The notes under the pieces were generated by a model. The model was not told the DNA's origin and did no database searches. It saw only the letters and a program-made list of their open reading frames with translations. This document shows positions 1 to 10,406 of a stretch of 64,000 nt of DNA, one piece after another. Location of the stretch: the NCBI GenBank assembly GCA_017541325.1, contig JAFXZI010000003.1, forward strand, positions 92,191 to 156,190, written 5' to 3'. Position 1 is the stretch's first letter. Every line of letters begins with the position of its first letter. Position numbers and translations under genes: made by a program. The stretch is from Bacilli bacterium. Its GTDB lineage: Bacteria; Bacillota_I; Bacilli_A; RF39; UBA660.

Positions 1-172
1 TGATGTTGATCTTAAAGAAGGAAGTAAAGTTAAGATCGTTGCTGGACCATTTAATGGTATGTTTGGTACAGTAGAATCAATTGAAGCTGACAAAGTAATT
101 TTAAATGTAGATTTATTTGGACAAGCTACTTCTGTAGAAGTTGAAATGAATCAAATAGAACTAGCTGGATAA
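1..172 (+). CDS. nusG: NusG C-terminal KOW domain (5' truncated)
   Basis: The window opens inside this gene; the first whole codon is at base 2 and the stop is TAA at 170-172. The visible 56 residues begin DVDLKEGSKVKIVAGPFNG and match the KOW domain of transcription factor NusG: a basic strand, then GPFxGMFGTVE, then a hydrophobic VILNVDLFG strand. NusG binds the RNA polymerase clamp and modulates pausing and Rho or ribosome coupling. Its position directly before rplK is the usual Firmicutes secE-nusG-rplK order. The N-terminal NGN domain lies outside the window. Confidence 0.9.
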   Translation, partial: DVDLKEGSKVKIVAGPFNGMFGTVESIEADKVILNVDLFGQATSVEVEMNQIELAG

Positions 173-240
173 TTTTGTTTATCCCTTGATTTTTAAATAT
201 CGATATGTTATTATTGAAGCGCTATATCGATTTATATAGT

Positions 241-290
241 TGATAAGTGGGAAGCGCGGATGCTATTTGGACCACTCGCGAAAACGAGAG
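241..290 (+). promoter_or_regulatory. L11/L1-type ribosomal leader before rplK
   Basis: AGTGG (246-250) pairs with CCACT (272-276) and encloses GGGAAG, GGATGC and GGACC segments that resemble the L1-binding site of 23S rRNA. A second small hairpin, CTCG/CGAG, follows just before the AGGAGG at 298-303. The likely role is translational feedback by L1 on rplK-rplA, as known for L11-operon leaders. The structure is seen in the sequence; L1 binding is inferred. Confidence 0.55.
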
Positions 291-311
291 AAATATTAGG
301 AGGTGTTTTTC

Positions 312-737
312 GTGGCAAAAGAAGTTGTAAAGGAAATTAACTTACAAATTGAAGCAGGAAAGGCTACAGCTGCTCCACCAGTTGGTACAGCTTTAGGACC
401 AGCAGGAGTAAACTTACAAGAATTCTGTACTAGATACAACGAAGCAACTAGAGATAAAATGGGAGATGTTGTACCAGTAGTTGTTACAGTATATGATGAT
501 AGAAGTTTTGATTTCGTAATTAAAACTCCACCTGCAGCATTTTTATTAAAGAAATATGCAAAAATAAATAAAGGATCTAGTAAAGGATCTACTGAAACAG
601 TAGCAACTTTAACAAAGGATCAAATTAGAGAAATTGCTGAAATTAAATTACCAGATTTAAATGCTTACACAATTGAAGAAGCTATGAAAATAATTGAAGG
701 TACTGCACGTAACATGGGTATCGAAGTTAAAGAGTAA
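312..737 (+). CDS. rplK: Ribosomal protein L11
   Basis: A 141-residue L11, the normal family length, starting [24 protein letters not shown]. The proline-rich N-terminal domain ([16 protein letters not shown]) contacts release factors and EF-G; the C-terminal domain binds 23S rRNA in the GTPase-associated centre. I chose GTG at 312 because AGGAGG at 298-303 sits 8 nt upstream; the in-frame GTG at 303 lies inside that ribosome binding site. It follows nusG and precedes rplA in the usual L11-L1 pair. Confidence 0.96.
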   Translation: MAKEVVKEINLQIEAGKATAAPPVGTALGPAGVNLQEFCTRYNEATRDKMGDVVPVVVTVYDDRSFDFVIKTPPAAFLLKKYAKINKGSSKGSTETVATLTKDQIREIAEIKLPDLNAYTIEEAMKIIEGTARNMGIEVKE

Positions 738-782
738 TAGTAGGAAAGAAAAAATAAAAAAAGTAACATATAGGTTTAGACC

Positions 783-820
783 TATGTGGGAGGAATATCC
801 GCTTTTACCACATAAGGAGG
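783..820 (+). promoter_or_regulatory. L1-type leader before rplA
   Basis: TATGTGG (783-789) pairs with CCACATA (808-814). The loop GAGGAATATCCGCTTTTA is typical of Firmicutes L1-operon leaders. The stem ends directly before the AAGGAGG of rplA, so protein bound here could block initiation. It resembles the leader before rplK in its GTGGGA...CCAC core. Confidence 0.6.
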
Positions 821-827
821 AAATAAT

Positions 828-1526
828 ATGAAAAATAGAGGTAAAAAGTATATAGAAGCTGCTAAAAAAATAGAAAAATCTAAAACTTATACTAAAGAAG
901 AAGCAGCAAAATTAGTTAAAGAAACTTCTGTTAGTAAATTTGTTTCAACTGTTGAAATTGCTATGAACTTAAACTTAGATACTAAGAAAGCAGATCAACA
1001 ATTAAGAGGAGCTATAGTTCTTCCTCATGGAACAGGAAAAAATAAGAAAGTTTTAGTTCTTGCTAAAGGAACAAAAGCAACTGAAGCACAAAATGCTGGA
1101 GCTGACTTTGTTGGTGAGCAAGATATGATAGATAAAATTGAAAAAGAAAACTGGTTTGGATTTGACGTAATAATTGCTACTCCAGATATGATGCCAGCAC
1201 TTGGTAAAATTGGTAAGGTATTAGGACCTCGTGGATTAATGCCAAACCCAAAAACTGGTACAGTTACAATGGAAGTTGAAAAAGCAGTTAACGAAGTTAA
1301 AGCTGGACGTGTTGAATATAGAACAGACAGTTTCGGAAATGTTCATGGTATAATTGGTAATACTAATTTTACTGAAGAACAATTAGTAGAAAATATGGAC
1401 GCATTTGTTGGAAATATCTTAAGATTAAAACCACAAGCAGTAAAAGGTGAATATGTTAAAAACATTTCAGTTTCTACTACAATGGGTCCTGGAATTAAAG
1501 TTAGTGCAAATTCTTTTGACAAATAA
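828..1526 (+). CDS. rplA: Ribosomal protein L1
   Basis: A full-length 232-residue L1, component of the mobile stalk at the ribosomal E site that moves deacylated tRNA out. The L1 signature is present: [14 protein letters not shown] near residues 138-151, followed by a C-terminal [10 protein letters not shown] segment. AAGGAGG at 814-820 sits 7 nt before the ATG. L1 is also the expected feedback repressor of this operon, and a matching stem lies right at its own ribosome binding site. Confidence 0.97.
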   Translation: MKNRGKKYIEAAKKIEKSKTYTKEEAAKLVKETSVSKFVSTVEIAMNLNLDTKKADQQLRGAIVLPHGTGKNKKVLVLAKGTKATEAQNAGADFVGEQDMIDKIEKENWFGFDVIIATPDMMPALGKIGKVLGPRGLMPNPKTGTVTMEVEKAVNEVKAGRVEYRTDSFGNVHGIIGNTNFTEEQLVENMDAFVGNILRLKPQAVKGEYVKNISVSTTMGPGIKVSANSFDK

Positions 1527-1558
1527 TCACTAACCATATATAATATAAATTGATTTTG

Positions 1559-1660
1559 GTGCCATAGACAGTAGGTATAAAAGTAAATCCTACCGAGGAC
1601 TAATTATTACTTAATAGTATTAGAAGGTCTTCGTCTGTGACGAGGACTTTTTTATGGCAC
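1559..1660 (+). promoter_or_regulatory. L10 leader with terminator-like attenuator
   Basis: An eight-base closing helix, GTGCCATA (1559-1566) with TATGGCAC (1653-1660), encloses the GACAGTAGG...CCTACCGAGGAC core characteristic of L10 leaders. Within it, GTCTTCGTC (1627-1635) and GACGAGGAC (1639-1647) form a hairpin followed by six T (1648-1653). The last two structures share bases around 1653, so they could be alternatives. This matches the known autoregulatory site for the L10(L12)4 complex; the attenuation mechanism is inferred. Confidence 0.8.
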
Positions 1661-1686
1661 TTTTAAATATAATAGGAGGTGTTATA

Positions 1687-2181
1687 GTGGCAAATGAAAA
1701 GATTTTAGCTAAGAAACAAGAAGTAATTGATGAAATTAAAGATCGTGTTTCTAATAGCTCATCAGTAATTTTGTTTGATTATCGTGGAATTACAGATAAA
1801 GAAGCAAAAGAATTAAGAACAAAATTAAAAGAAAATGATGCAGACTATAAAGTATATAAAAATACTTTAATGGCTAGAGCTTTATCTGATCTTAAAATTG
1901 ATATTAACGATCAATTAGTTGGACCAAGCGCTATGGCTTTTGGTACTGATCAAATTGGTGCAGTTAAAGTATTATCAGATTTTGCTAAAAAGAACCAAGC
2001 ATTAGTTTTAAAAGTTGGAATTATTGATGGAGAAGTATCTGATAAAGAAAAATTAGATAAACTTGCAAATATTCCATCAAGAGAAGGATTACTTACTATG
2101 CTTGCTGGTGGTATGATTGGTATCGCTAGAGACTTATCAATCTGCTTAAATTTATATGCAGAACAAAAAGAAGAAAATTAG
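1687..2181 (+). CDS. rplJ: Ribosomal protein L10
   Basis: A 164-residue L10 that anchors L7/L12 dimers at the base of the ribosomal stalk. The N-terminal rRNA-binding domain shows the usual SSSVILFDYRGI and YKVYKNTLMARAL motifs; the C-terminal helix binds L12. GTG at 1687 is the start because AGGAGG at 1674-1679 precedes it by about 7 nt. The upstream in-frame ATG at 1654 lies inside the leader helix and would add an unrelated 11-residue extension. The gene is 31 nt from rplL, so the two are co-translated in the usual ratio-controlled pair. Confidence 0.95.
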   Translation: MANEKILAKKQEVIDEIKDRVSNSSSVILFDYRGITDKEAKELRTKLKENDADYKVYKNTLMARALSDLKIDINDQLVGPSAMAFGTDQIGAVKVLSDFAKKNQALVLKVGIIDGEVSDKEKLDKLANIPSREGLLTMLAGGMIGIARDLSICLNLYAEQKEEN

Positions 2182-2212
2182 TTTAAAAAATAAAATATAG
2201 GAGGAAATAAAA

Positions 2213-2584
2213 ATGGCTAAATTAACTAGAGATGAATTTATAAGTGCTTTAAAAGAAATGAACCTTTTAGAAATTAAAGAATTAGTAGATGCAATGAAAG
2301 AAGAATTTGGAGTAGATCCAAGTGCTGTAGCAGTAGCTGCTGCACCTGCAGGAGCTGGTGAGGCTGATGCTGCACCAAGCATTGTTACTGTATCATTAGT
2401 AAATGCTGGAGCTGCTAAAATCAACGTTATCAAAGTAATTAAAGAAATTACTGGATTAGGACTTGCTGATTCAAAAGCAATCGCTGATAACGGTGGAGCT
2501 ATTAAAGAAGGTATTTCTGTAGATGAAGCAAATGAAATCAAAGCTAAATTAGAAGAAGCTGGAGCAGAAGTTGAAGTTAAATAA
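2213..2584 (+). CDS. rplL: Ribosomal protein L7/L12
   Basis: A 123-residue L7/L12, the multicopy acidic stalk protein that recruits translational GTPases. It has an N-terminal dimerisation helix (LTRDEFISALKEMNLLEI), an Ala/Gly/Pro hinge at residues ~41-55 (AVAVAAAPAGAGEADAAP) and a C-terminal domain with GLGLADSKAIADNGGAIKEG that contacts EF-Tu and EF-G. The ribosome binding site is TAGGAGG. It is the last ribosomal gene before a strong hairpin and the rpoB promoter region. Confidence 0.96.
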   Translation: MAKLTRDEFISALKEMNLLEIKELVDAMKEEFGVDPSAVAVAAAPAGAGEADAAPSIVTVSLVNAGAAKINVIKVIKEITGLGLADSKAIADNGGAIKEGISVDEANEIKAKLEEAGAEVEVK

Positions 2585-2626
2585 TCAACTTCTTTTTTCT
2601 TTGTAAAAAGAAATGTAAAAAAATGC

Positions 2627-2655
2627 TTGAATTATTATTGATTTACGTGTAAAAT
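2627..2655 (+). promoter_or_regulatory. Candidate promoter between rplL and rpoB
   Basis: TTGAAT (2627-2632) and TAAAAT (2650-2655) are separated by 17 bp. It lies upstream of the hairpin at 2678-2720, so transcripts from it would have to read through that hairpin to reach rpoB. Confidence 0.4.
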
Positions 2656-2677
2656 TATATTATTATTGATTTGAAAG

Positions 2678-2720
2678 GAGAGATAACTATATTTGCTTAT
2701 ATAGTTATCTCTTTTATTTT
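2678..2720 (+). terminator. Hairpin terminator/attenuator between rplL and rpoB
   Basis: A perfect 13-bp stem, GAGATAACTATAT (2680-2692) with ATATAGTTATCTC (2699-2711), has a 6-nt loop and is followed by TTTTATTTT. It probably lowers read-through from the ribosomal operon into rpoBC, as in other bacteria where rplL and rpoB are separated by a partial terminator. Confidence 0.75.
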
Positions 2721-2783
2721 CTAATATAGTATTAACCGTTGCCCAATTTGTTTGTTTTTCGTGTAAAATAAGGATGATTTTCG

Positions 2784-2812
2784 TTGACTTCTTGTTTAAT
2801 ATATGCTATTAA
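2784..2812 (+). promoter_or_regulatory. Likely rpoB promoter
   Basis: TTGACT (2784-2789), a 17-bp spacer and TATTAA (2807-2812) resemble a vegetative sigma-factor promoter. It lies 70 nt before the rpoB start and after the intergenic terminator hairpin, so it could drive rpoBC independently. Confidence 0.6.
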
Positions 2813-2882
2813 TATAAATTGGCAACGTATTATTTGTTAATATTATGTTCTTTGTTAATTATATTGTTAGGGGTGAATTTTA

Positions 2883-5800
2883 GTGGCATATAAAATGATT
2901 AATTGTGGTGACCACCGTAAAAGAAGAAGTTTTTCTCGCATAAAAAACACATATGAATTAAAAGATTTATTAGAAATTCAAAAAAAATCTTATCAATGGT
3001 TTATTGAAAAAGGTATAGAAGAGGTTTTTGAGGATTTATTCCCCGTTGAAAATTTTTCTGGTACTTTATCTTTAGAATTTGGAGATTATCATTTTGATGA
3101 ACCAAGATATTCAATAAGACAAAGTAAGGATAGAGAGACTACATTTGCGGCTCCTTTAAAAGTAGAAGTACGTCTTTTTAATCATGAAACTGGAGAAGTA
3201 AAAGAACAAGAAATATTCTTAGGTGACATGCCTATGATGACTGATTCTGGTACTTTTGTAATTAATGGTGCAGAACGTGTTATCGTATCTCAACTTGTTA
3301 GATCACCTAGTGTTTATTTCAATAGAGAAGTAGATAAAAGCGGACGTGTATCTATTACTTCTCAAATTATTCCTACTCGTGGAACTTGGTTAGAATTTGA
3401 AACTGATGCAAGAGATGTTTTATACGTAAGAATAGATAGAACTAGAAAAGTTCCTATCACTACATTATTACGTGCTTTTGGTTTGTCTTCAGATGAAGAA
3501 ATTTTAGAAGTATTTGGTAAAAATGAATACTTAGAAAATACACTTGCTAAAGACTCTACAAGAAATACTGATGAAGCTTTAATTGAAATATATGAAAAAT
3601 TAAGACCAGGAGAACCATCTACTCTTGATTCTTCTAAAAACCAAATTATCACTAGATTCTTTGATGAATTTAGATATGATTTAGCTAAAGTAGGACGTTA
3701 TAAATTTAACCGTAAGTTAAATGTTTTAGATCGTGTATTAGGTCTTACATTAGCTGAGGACATAAAAGATGGTAAAAAAGTAATTGCTGAAAAAGGAACT
3801 GTTGTAAATAAAGATGTTCTTGATGCAATTAAACCTTTATTTGAAAAAGGATATAATGTTCAAAAAGTTAAAATTAATGAAGATTTAGATAATAATGATC
3901 GTATTCAAACTATTAAAGTATACGACCCTAATGATAAAAAGAAAGTTTTAACTTTAATTGGTAACGATCAAGAAATTACATTAAAGAGACTTACTATTCC
4001 TGATGTTTATGCTGCTGTTTCTTATTACTTAAACTTATTAGATGGTTTTGGTAATTTTGATGAAATTGACCATTTAGGAAACAGACGTATTAGACAAGTT
4101 GGAGAATTATTACAAAATCAATTTAGAATTGGTGTAGCTAGAATGGAAAGAGTTATTCGTGAAAGAATGACTACTCAAGATATGGAAGAAGTTACTCCAA
4201 AGACTTTAATTAATATTAGACCAATAACTGCTGCGATGAAGGAGTTCTTTGGTAGTTCACAATTATCACAATTCATGGATCAAACTAATCCAATTGCTGA
4301 ACTTACTAATAAGAGACGTTTATCTGCTTTAGGACCAGGAGGATTATCTAGAGATAGAGCTGGTACTGAAGTTCGTGACGTTAATACTTCTCACTATGGT
4401 AGAATTTGTCCTATTGAATCACCAGAAGGACAAAATATTGGACTTATTACATCTCTTGCAAGTTACGCAAAGATTGATGAATATGGATTCATTCTTACTC
4501 CATATAGAAAAGTAGTTAATAAAAAACTTACTGATCAAGTAGATTATTTAACTGCAGATGAAGAGGAAGAGTTAATTATTTCACTTGCTACTAATGAACT
4601 TAATGATAAAGATGAAATGATAGAGGAATTAGTTCCTGCTAGATATAGAGGAGAAAATATTTTAGTTAAACCTGAACAAGTAGACTATGTAGACGTATCT
4701 CCTCAACAAGTTGTTGCAGTTACAACAAGTTGTATTCCATTCCTTGAGCATGACGATGCTACTCGTGCCCTAATGGGAGCTAACATGCAACGTCAATCTG
4801 TACCATTATTAAAGGCTGAAGCTCCTTTAGTTGGTACTGGAGTAGAATATGTTGCAGCTAGAGACTCTGGTGCTGTAGTAGTTGCTAAAGCAGATGGAGT
4901 TGTAGAGTATGTTGATGCTCGTAAGATTATTGTTAAAAATAAAGGTGGAAAAGATGAGTACTACCTAGCTAACTTTGAATTATCAAATGCTGGTACTTGT
5001 CAACATCAAAGACCAATAGTTAAAGTTGGAGATAAAGTAAAAGCTGGTTCTGTTATCGCTGATGGACCATCAACTGATCAAGGAGAACTTGCTTTAGGTA
5101 AAAACGTAGTTGTAGCATTCATGACATTTAATGGATATAACTACGAGGATGCTGTTATTTTAAATGAAAATCTTGTTAAAGATGATGTATATACTGGTAT
5201 TCACTTAGAAGACTTTGAAATGCAATGTCGTGAAACTAAGTTAGGACCAGAAGAAATTACAAGAGACATCCCTAATGTTAGTGATGAAGCTCGTAAAAAC
5301 TTAGATGAAAATGGTATTGTAATAGTTGGTACTGAAGTTAAAGAAGGAGATATCCTTGTTGGTAAAGTTACTCCTAAAGGAATGGCTGAACTTACTTCAG
5401 AAGAAAAATTATTACATGCAATCTTTGGAGAAAAGACTCGTGAAGTTAGAGATACATCTTTACGTGTTCCACATGGTGGAGACGGGATTGTTCACGATGT
5501 TAAGATCTTCTCTCGTAAAGATAATGATGAATTACCAGCTGGAGTTTCTAAAGTAATTCGTGTATATATTGCACAAAAGAGAAAGATTCAAGTTGGAGAT
5601 AAGATGAGTGGACGTCATGGTAATAAAGGTGTTATTTCACTTATTCTTCCACAAGAAGATATGCCTTACTTACCAGATGGTACACCAGTAGATATTATGT
5701 TAAATCCACAAGGTGTTCCTTCTCGTATGAACCTTGGACAAATCTTAGAATTACACTTAGGTATGGCTGCTAAAAAACTTGGTGTTCACGTAGCAACTCC

Positions 5801-6518
5801 TGTATTCGATGGTGCTAGAACATCTGATATTGAAGAAATGATGGCAGAAGCTGGAATGGAACCTGATGGTAAGACTGTATTATATGATGGTCGTACTGGA
5901 GAACCATTTGATAATAGAGTATCAGTTGGAGTTATGTACATGATTAAACTTCACCACATGGTTGATGATAAGTTACATGCTCGTTCAACTGGACCATACT
6001 CATTAGTTACTCAACAACCACTTGGTGGTAAAGCTCAAATGGGTGGACAAAGATTTGGAGAAATGGAAGTTTGGGCACTAGAAGCTTATGGTGCAGCTCA
6101 TGTTCTTCAAGAAATCTTAACAGTTAAATCAGATGACGTTCTAGGACGTGTTAAAGTATATGAAGCTTTAGTTAAAGGAGAAGACTTTGAAATAACTGGT
6201 ATTCCAGAATCATTTAGAGTTCTTATGAAAGAATTACAAGCTTTAGGATTAAATTTAAGTATAATTGATGATCAAAATAAAGAATATCAATTAAAAGAAA
6301 TAGAAGATCAAGAATATAAAGAAGATATGAATTTAAATATAGATGATATTGATATTCCTGCTAGACAAATTGTTCCAGATCAAGAAACTTCTACAGAAGA
6401 AATAATTGAAGAAGAGGAAGAAGAATATCAAGATGATTTAGATTCGTTAGATGATGCAGAGTTCAATGCCGAAGAAGAACTGTTCTTTGAAAATGAACTT
6501 GAGAAGGGGGATGAATAA
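2883..6518 (+). CDS. rpoB: RNA polymerase beta subunit
   Basis: A 1211-residue beta subunit, normal for Firmicutes, starting at GTG 2883 behind TAGGGGTGA. Standard blocks are present: the rifampicin region ([20 protein letters not shown], residues ~460-479), [18 protein letters not shown], and the C-terminal [20 protein letters not shown] clamp module. Residue 476 is Asn where most bacteria have His (E. coli 526), a change linked to rifampicin insensitivity. The C-terminus carries an unusually acidic tail ([20 protein letters not shown]) of about 45 residues, similar in place to Bacillus delta-independent acidic tails. rpoC begins 1 nt after the stop. Confidence 0.98.
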   Translation: MAYKMINCGDHRKRRSFSRIKNTYELKDLLEIQKKSYQWFIEKGIEEVFEDLFPVENFSGTLSLEFGDYHFDEPRYSIRQSKDRETTFAAPLKVEVRLFNHETGEVKEQEIFLGDMPMMTDSGTFVINGAERVIVSQLVRSPSVYFNREVDKSGRVSITSQIIPTRGTWLEFETDARDVLYVRIDRTRKVPITTLLRAFGLSSDEEILEVFGKNEYLENTLAKDSTRNTDEALIEIYEKLRPGEPSTLDSSKNQIITRFFDEFRYDLAKVGRYKFNRKLNVLDRVLGLTLAEDIKDGKKVIAEKGTVVNKDVLDAIKPLFEKGYNVQKVKINEDLDNNDRIQTIKVYDPNDKKKVLTLIGNDQEITLKRLTIPDVYAAVSYYLNLLDGFGNFDEIDHLGNRRIRQVGELLQNQFRIGVARMERVIRERMTTQDMEEVTPKTLINIRPITAAMKEFFGSSQLSQFMDQTNPIAELTNKRRLSALGPGGLSRDRAGTEVRDVNTSHYGRICPIESPEGQNIGLITSLASYAKIDEYGFILTPYRKVVNKKLTDQVDYLTADEEEELIISLATNELNDKDEMIEELVPARYRGENILVKPEQVDYVDVSPQQVVAVTTSCIPFLEHDDATRALMGANMQRQSVPLLKAEAPLVGTGVEYVAARDSGAVVVAKADGVVEYVDARKIIVKNKGGKDEYYLANFELSNAGTCQHQRPIVKVGDKVKAGSVIADGPSTDQGELALGKNVVVAFMTFNGYNYEDAVILNENLVKDDVYTGIHLEDFEMQCRETKLGPEEITRDIPNVSDEARKNLDENGIVIVGTEVKEGDILVGKVTPKGMAELTSEEKLLHAIFGEKTREVRDTSLRVPHGGDGIVHDVKIFSRKDNDELPAGVSKVIRVYIAQKRKIQVGDKMSGRHGNKGVISLILPQEDMPYLPDGTPVDIMLNPQGVPSRMNLGQILELHLGMAAKKLGVHVATPVFDGARTSDIEEMMAEAGMEPDGKTVLYDGRTGEPFDNRVSVGVMYMIKLHHMVDDKLHARSTGPYSLVTQQPLGGKAQMGGQRFGEMEVWALEAYGAAHVLQEILTVKSDDVLGRVKVYEALVKGEDFEITGIPESFRVLMKELQALGLNLSIIDDQNKEYQLKEIEDQEYKEDMNLNIDDIDIPARQIVPDQETSTEEIIEEEEEEYQDDLDSLDDAEFNAEEELFFENELEKGDE

Positions 6519-6519
6519 T

Positions 6520-9500
6520 ATGATAGCAGTTAATTCATTTGAAGCCTTAAAAATAGGTATTGCATCTCCTGAAATGATTCGTAGTTGGTCATATGGTGAA
6601 GTTAAAAAACCAGAAACAATTAACTATAGAACTTTAAAACCTGAAAGAGATGGTTTGTTCTGTGAAAAGATTTTTGGACCAACAAAAGATTTTGAATGTT
6701 CTTGTGGTAAATACAAGAGAATTAGATATAAAAATATTATTTGTGATAGATGTGGAGTAGAAGTTACTCGTTCAAAAGTTAGACGTGAAAGAATGGGACA
6801 TATTGAACTAGCTTCTCCTGTATCACACATTTGGTTCTTTAAAGGAGTTCCTTCTCGTATGGGATTAGTTCTTGATATGAGTCCAAGGGACCTAGAAGAA
6901 GTACTATACTTTGTAAGTTATGTTGTTATTGATAAAGGAGTTGCTCCTTTAGAAGACAAACAAACTTTATCTGAAAAAGAGTACCGTCAATATTATGAAA
7001 AATATGGTACTGGATTTAAAGTAGGTATGGGTGCTGAAGCTATTAAAGAACTACTTAAGAAAGTTGATCTTGAAAAAGAAATAGCAGAAATTACTGCTGA
7101 ACTTGAAAATGCTCAAGGTCAAAAGAGAACTAGATTAGTTAAGAGATTAGATGTACTTAATGCTTTCTATAAATCAAATCAACGTCCTGAATGGATGATA
7201 CTAGATGTAATTCCAGTTATTCCACCAGAACTTAGACCAATGATTCAATTAGATGGTGGTAGATTTGCTACATCTGACTTAAATGATTTATATAGACGTG
7301 TTATTAACCGTAACAATCGTTTAAAGAAACTTATTGCACTTAATGCTCCAGGAATCATTATTCAAAACGAAAAACGTATGTTACAAGAAGCAGTAGACGC
7401 ATTATTTGACAACGGACGTCGTGGAAGAAGCATCACTGGTGCTGGAAATCGTGCTCTTAAGTCACTTTCTAGTATGTTAAAAGGTAAACAAGGTCGTTTC
7501 CGTCAAAACTTACTTGGAAAACGTGTTGACTACTCTGGACGTTCAGTTATTGTAGTTGGACCAAGCTTAAAGATGTATCAATGTGGTATTCCAAAAGAAA
7601 TGGCTCTTGAATTATTTAAACCACATGTAATTCATGGTTTAGTAGAAAAAGATATTGCTCACAATATTAAAGCTGCTAAAAGATTAATAGACAATAGAGA
7701 TCCTCAAGTATGGGATATCGTTGAAGAAGTTATTAAAGAACATCCTGTTATGTTAAACCGTGCACCAACTCTTCACCGTTTAGGAATTCAAGCATTTGAA
7801 CCAGTATTAATTGGTGGTAAAGCAATTCGTCTTCACCCACTTGTTTGTACTGCATTCAACGCTGACTTCGATGGAGACCAAATGGCTGTACACGTACCTT
7901 TAAGTTTAGAAGCTCAAGCAGAAGCAAGACTTCTTATGTTAGGTGCTAATAACATCCTTTCACCAAAAGATGGTAGTCCAATCGTTACTCCATCACAAGA
8001 CATGGTATTAGGTAACTATTACATAACTATGGAAAAAGCAGGACTTCCAGGAGAAGGAAGAATATTTAAAAATGCTAATGAAGCTTTAATGGCTTATGAA
8101 AGAAGAGAGATTACTCTTCATACAAGAATTGCTATACCAGTTGATTCATTTAAACATAAATTATTTATTGAATCACAAAAAGGTAAATATCTTGTGACTA
8201 CAGTTGGTAAAATTAAATTTAATGAAATCTTACCAGATTCATTTGCATACATTAATGAACCAACTGCTGATAATATTCAAAATATGACTCCTAATAAATA
8301 CTTTATTGAACAAGGAGAAGATATTCCTGAAGTTATCAAAAATATGCCTCTTGTTAAACCATTTGCAAAAGGTACATTAGAAAGTATCATAGCTCAAATC
8401 TTTAAGAGATATAGAACTACTGAAACATCTATCATGCTTGATAAGATGAAAGATTTAGGATTTAAATATTCTACAATCGCCGGTGTTACTATTTCAATTA
8501 GTGATGTTGTTACAAGTGATAACAAAAACGAAATAATTGAAGAAGCTAATAAGATGGTTGATAAGATTAATAAACAATATAATCGTGGATTAATAACTGA
8601 AGAAGAGAGATTTGAGAAAGTTATATCTACTTGGGATGGTGCAAAAAACAGTGTTCAAAAAGAGTTATCATTAAAAGCTGATGCTAATATGGATAACCCA
8701 ATATTCATGATGATGCACTCTAAAGCTCGTGGATCTATCGCTCAATTTACTCAAGTTGCTGGTATGCGTGGTATCATGGCTAAACCAGATGGTACTCCAG
8801 TTGAAATTCCAATTACTTCAAACTTCCGTGAAGGATTATCAGTTGCTGAGTTCTTCTTATCTACTCATGGTGCTCGTAAAGGTTCAGCAGATACTGCCTT
8901 AAAGACAGCTGACTCTGGATACTTAACAAGACGTTTAGTAGATGTATCACAAAACATTATTGTTCGCGAAGAAGACTGTGGTACTGAAAATGGTGTTGTT
9001 GTTAAAGACTTTATCAATGACAAGACTGGTGAAGTAATAGAAAAATTATATGATCGTATTGTTGGAAGATATTCTAACAAGAAAATCATTAATCCAGAAA
9101 CAAAGAAAGTTATTTGTGAAAAACTAGATTTAATTACTGAATCAATAGCTGAAAAGATAGTTGATGCAGGAATTACTGAAGTAGAAATTAGAACATGCTT
9201 AACATGTAATACAATTAATGGTGTATGTAAGAAATGTTACGGACGTAATCTTGCTACTGGTAACTTAGCTGAAATTGGAGAAGCTGTAGGAGTTATGGCT
9301 GCACAAGCTATCGGAGAACCAGGAACACAACTTACAATGCGTACTTTCCATAATGGTGGAGTTGCAGGTGAAGAAGATATTACACAAGGTCTTCCTCGTG
9401 TACAAGAATTATTTGAAGCTCGTATACCAAAAGGAAAAGCATGTATTGCAGAAATTGATGGTAAAGTAACAAAAATTGATGAAGATCATGGTAAATTTAG

Positions 9501-10152
9501 AATTAATATCAAAAATGATAAAGAAACTAAAGAACATGTTACTAACTATGGTGTTAAATTAAGAGTAGAAGTTGGAGATAATGTTGTTGCTGGTGATAAA
9601 TTAAGTGAAGGTGCTATTTCACCAAAAGAATTATTAACAGTAACAGATCCACTTACAACTCAAGAATACATCTTAAAAGAAGTACAAAACGTTTATCGTG
9701 GACAAGGTGTTGATATTTCGGATAAACACATTGAAATTATTGCAAGACGTATGATTTCTAAGATTAGAATAGTTGAATCTGGAGATACAACGTTCCTTCC
9801 TGGACTTTTAGTTAACTATCGTGAATTTAACGAAGGTAATAAAGAAGTTATTATTAAAGGAAAGAAACCAGCTATTGGTAAACCAGTTCTTCTTGGTATT
9901 ACTAAAGCTTCTTTAGGAACTGAATCATTCCTTGCTGCTGCATCATTCCAAGAAACTACAAGAATTCTTACTGATGCATCAATTAATGGAAAAACAGATA
10001 CTCTAGAAGGATTGAAAGAAAATGTTATTATAGGTAAATTAATTCCAGCTGGTACTGGTGTTAAAGCATATCGTAACGTTGAATATGAACTAGCTTCTCA
10101 ATTTGTTGATGAGGAACCTCTTGATAAATTAGAAGATGAATTCATGGAATAA
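6520..10152 (+). CDS. rpoC: RNA polymerase beta' subunit
   Basis: A 1210-residue beta' subunit. The start ATG 6520 sits behind GAAGGGGG; frames opening further upstream only overlap rpoB. The N-terminal zinc ribbon is CSCG...CDRCG, the catalytic magnesium loop is [13 protein letters not shown], the second zinc site is DCGT...CLTC...CKKC, and the trigger-loop region contains [19 protein letters not shown]. With beta and two alpha subunits it forms core RNA polymerase. It is translationally coupled to rpoB (1-nt gap). A palindromic terminator follows directly, ending the operon. Confidence 0.98.
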   Translation: MIAVNSFEALKIGIASPEMIRSWSYGEVKKPETINYRTLKPERDGLFCEKIFGPTKDFECSCGKYKRIRYKNIICDRCGVEVTRSKVRRERMGHIELASPVSHIWFFKGVPSRMGLVLDMSPRDLEEVLYFVSYVVIDKGVAPLEDKQTLSEKEYRQYYEKYGTGFKVGMGAEAIKELLKKVDLEKEIAEITAELENAQGQKRTRLVKRLDVLNAFYKSNQRPEWMILDVIPVIPPELRPMIQLDGGRFATSDLNDLYRRVINRNNRLKKLIALNAPGIIIQNEKRMLQEAVDALFDNGRRGRSITGAGNRALKSLSSMLKGKQGRFRQNLLGKRVDYSGRSVIVVGPSLKMYQCGIPKEMALELFKPHVIHGLVEKDIAHNIKAAKRLIDNRDPQVWDIVEEVIKEHPVMLNRAPTLHRLGIQAFEPVLIGGKAIRLHPLVCTAFNADFDGDQMAVHVPLSLEAQAEARLLMLGANNILSPKDGSPIVTPSQDMVLGNYYITMEKAGLPGEGRIFKNANEALMAYERREITLHTRIAIPVDSFKHKLFIESQKGKYLVTTVGKIKFNEILPDSFAYINEPTADNIQNMTPNKYFIEQGEDIPEVIKNMPLVKPFAKGTLESIIAQIFKRYRTTETSIMLDKMKDLGFKYSTIAGVTISISDVVTSDNKNEIIEEANKMVDKINKQYNRGLITEEERFEKVISTWDGAKNSVQKELSLKADANMDNPIFMMMHSKARGSIAQFTQVAGMRGIMAKPDGTPVEIPITSNFREGLSVAEFFLSTHGARKGSADTALKTADSGYLTRRLVDVSQNIIVREEDCGTENGVVVKDFINDKTGEVIEKLYDRIVGRYSNKKIINPETKKVICEKLDLITESIAEKIVDAGITEVEIRTCLTCNTINGVCKKCYGRNLATGNLAEIGEAVGVMAAQAIGEPGTQLTMRTFHNGGVAGEEDITQGLPRVQELFEARIPKGKACIAEIDGKVTKIDEDHGKFRINIKNDKETKEHVTNYGVKLRVEVGDNVVAGDKLSEGAISPKELLTVTDPLTTQEYILKEVQNVYRGQGVDISDKHIEIIARRMISKIRIVESGDTTFLPGLLVNYREFNEGNKEVIIKGKKPAIGKPVLLGITKASLGTESFLAAASFQETTRILTDASINGKTDTLEGLKENVIIGKLIPAGTGVKAYRNVEYELASQFVDEEPLDKLEDEFME

Positions 10153-10153
10153 T

Positions 10154-10188
10154 TAAAAAGATAAAGTTTAAACTTTATCTTTTTTTTT
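10154..10188 (+). terminator. rpoBC terminator
   Basis: A perfect palindrome, AAAGATAAAGTTTAAACTTTATCTTT, lies just after rpoC and runs into a long T tract. It is a canonical intrinsic terminator. Confidence 0.9.
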
Positions 10189-10221
10189 ATGTGATGTATA
10201 ATTTAGTCAGGTGATATTATT

Positions 10222-10377
10222 ATGAGATTAAATAATAAAGGATGGGGATTATCTTCATTTATTATGTTTTTATGTATATTTTTTATTGCTTTATTAATTC
10301 TTGTAATAGTAGGAAATGCTTTATCTGGAACTTCTAAAAGAGATCCAGTAGATTTAATAGAAAATGCAAATGGATAA
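10222..10377 (+). CDS. Small single-span membrane protein, prepilin-like N-terminus
   Basis: A 51-residue ORF between the rpoC terminator and mscL. GGTGAT at 10210-10215 is a good ribosome binding site and TATAAT at 10197-10202 a likely -10 element. The protein starts MRLNNKGWGLSSFIMF, then a hydrophobic span to about residue 36, then a charged tail. The short basic leader, Gly and hydrophobic helix recall type IV prepilins, but the usual Glu at mature position 5 is absent. No function is known. The opposite-strand frame here lacks a ribosome binding site. Confidence 0.65.
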   Translation: MRLNNKGWGLSSFIMFLCIFFIALLILVIVGNALSGTSKRDPVDLIENANG

Positions 10378-10382
10378 AATAA

Positions 10383-10406
10383 AAAAACTAGCATATGCTA
10401 GTTTTT
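10383..10406. terminator. Bidirectional terminator between small ORF and mscL
   Basis: AAAAACTAGCATATGCTAGTTTTT is a perfect palindrome with A and T flanks, so it can stop transcription from both converging genes. Confidence 0.85.

Noticed and set aside
1343-1537. 64-residue ORF on the minus strand inside rplA
   Set aside because: It lies wholly antisense to a conserved ribosomal gene, has no ribosome binding site and no recognisable motif. It is a shadow of the AT-rich coding strand.
10203-10394. Minus-strand ORF opposite the small membrane peptide
   Set aside because: It has no ribosome binding site, while the plus-strand frame has GGTGAT, a TATAAT box and a coherent membrane segment.
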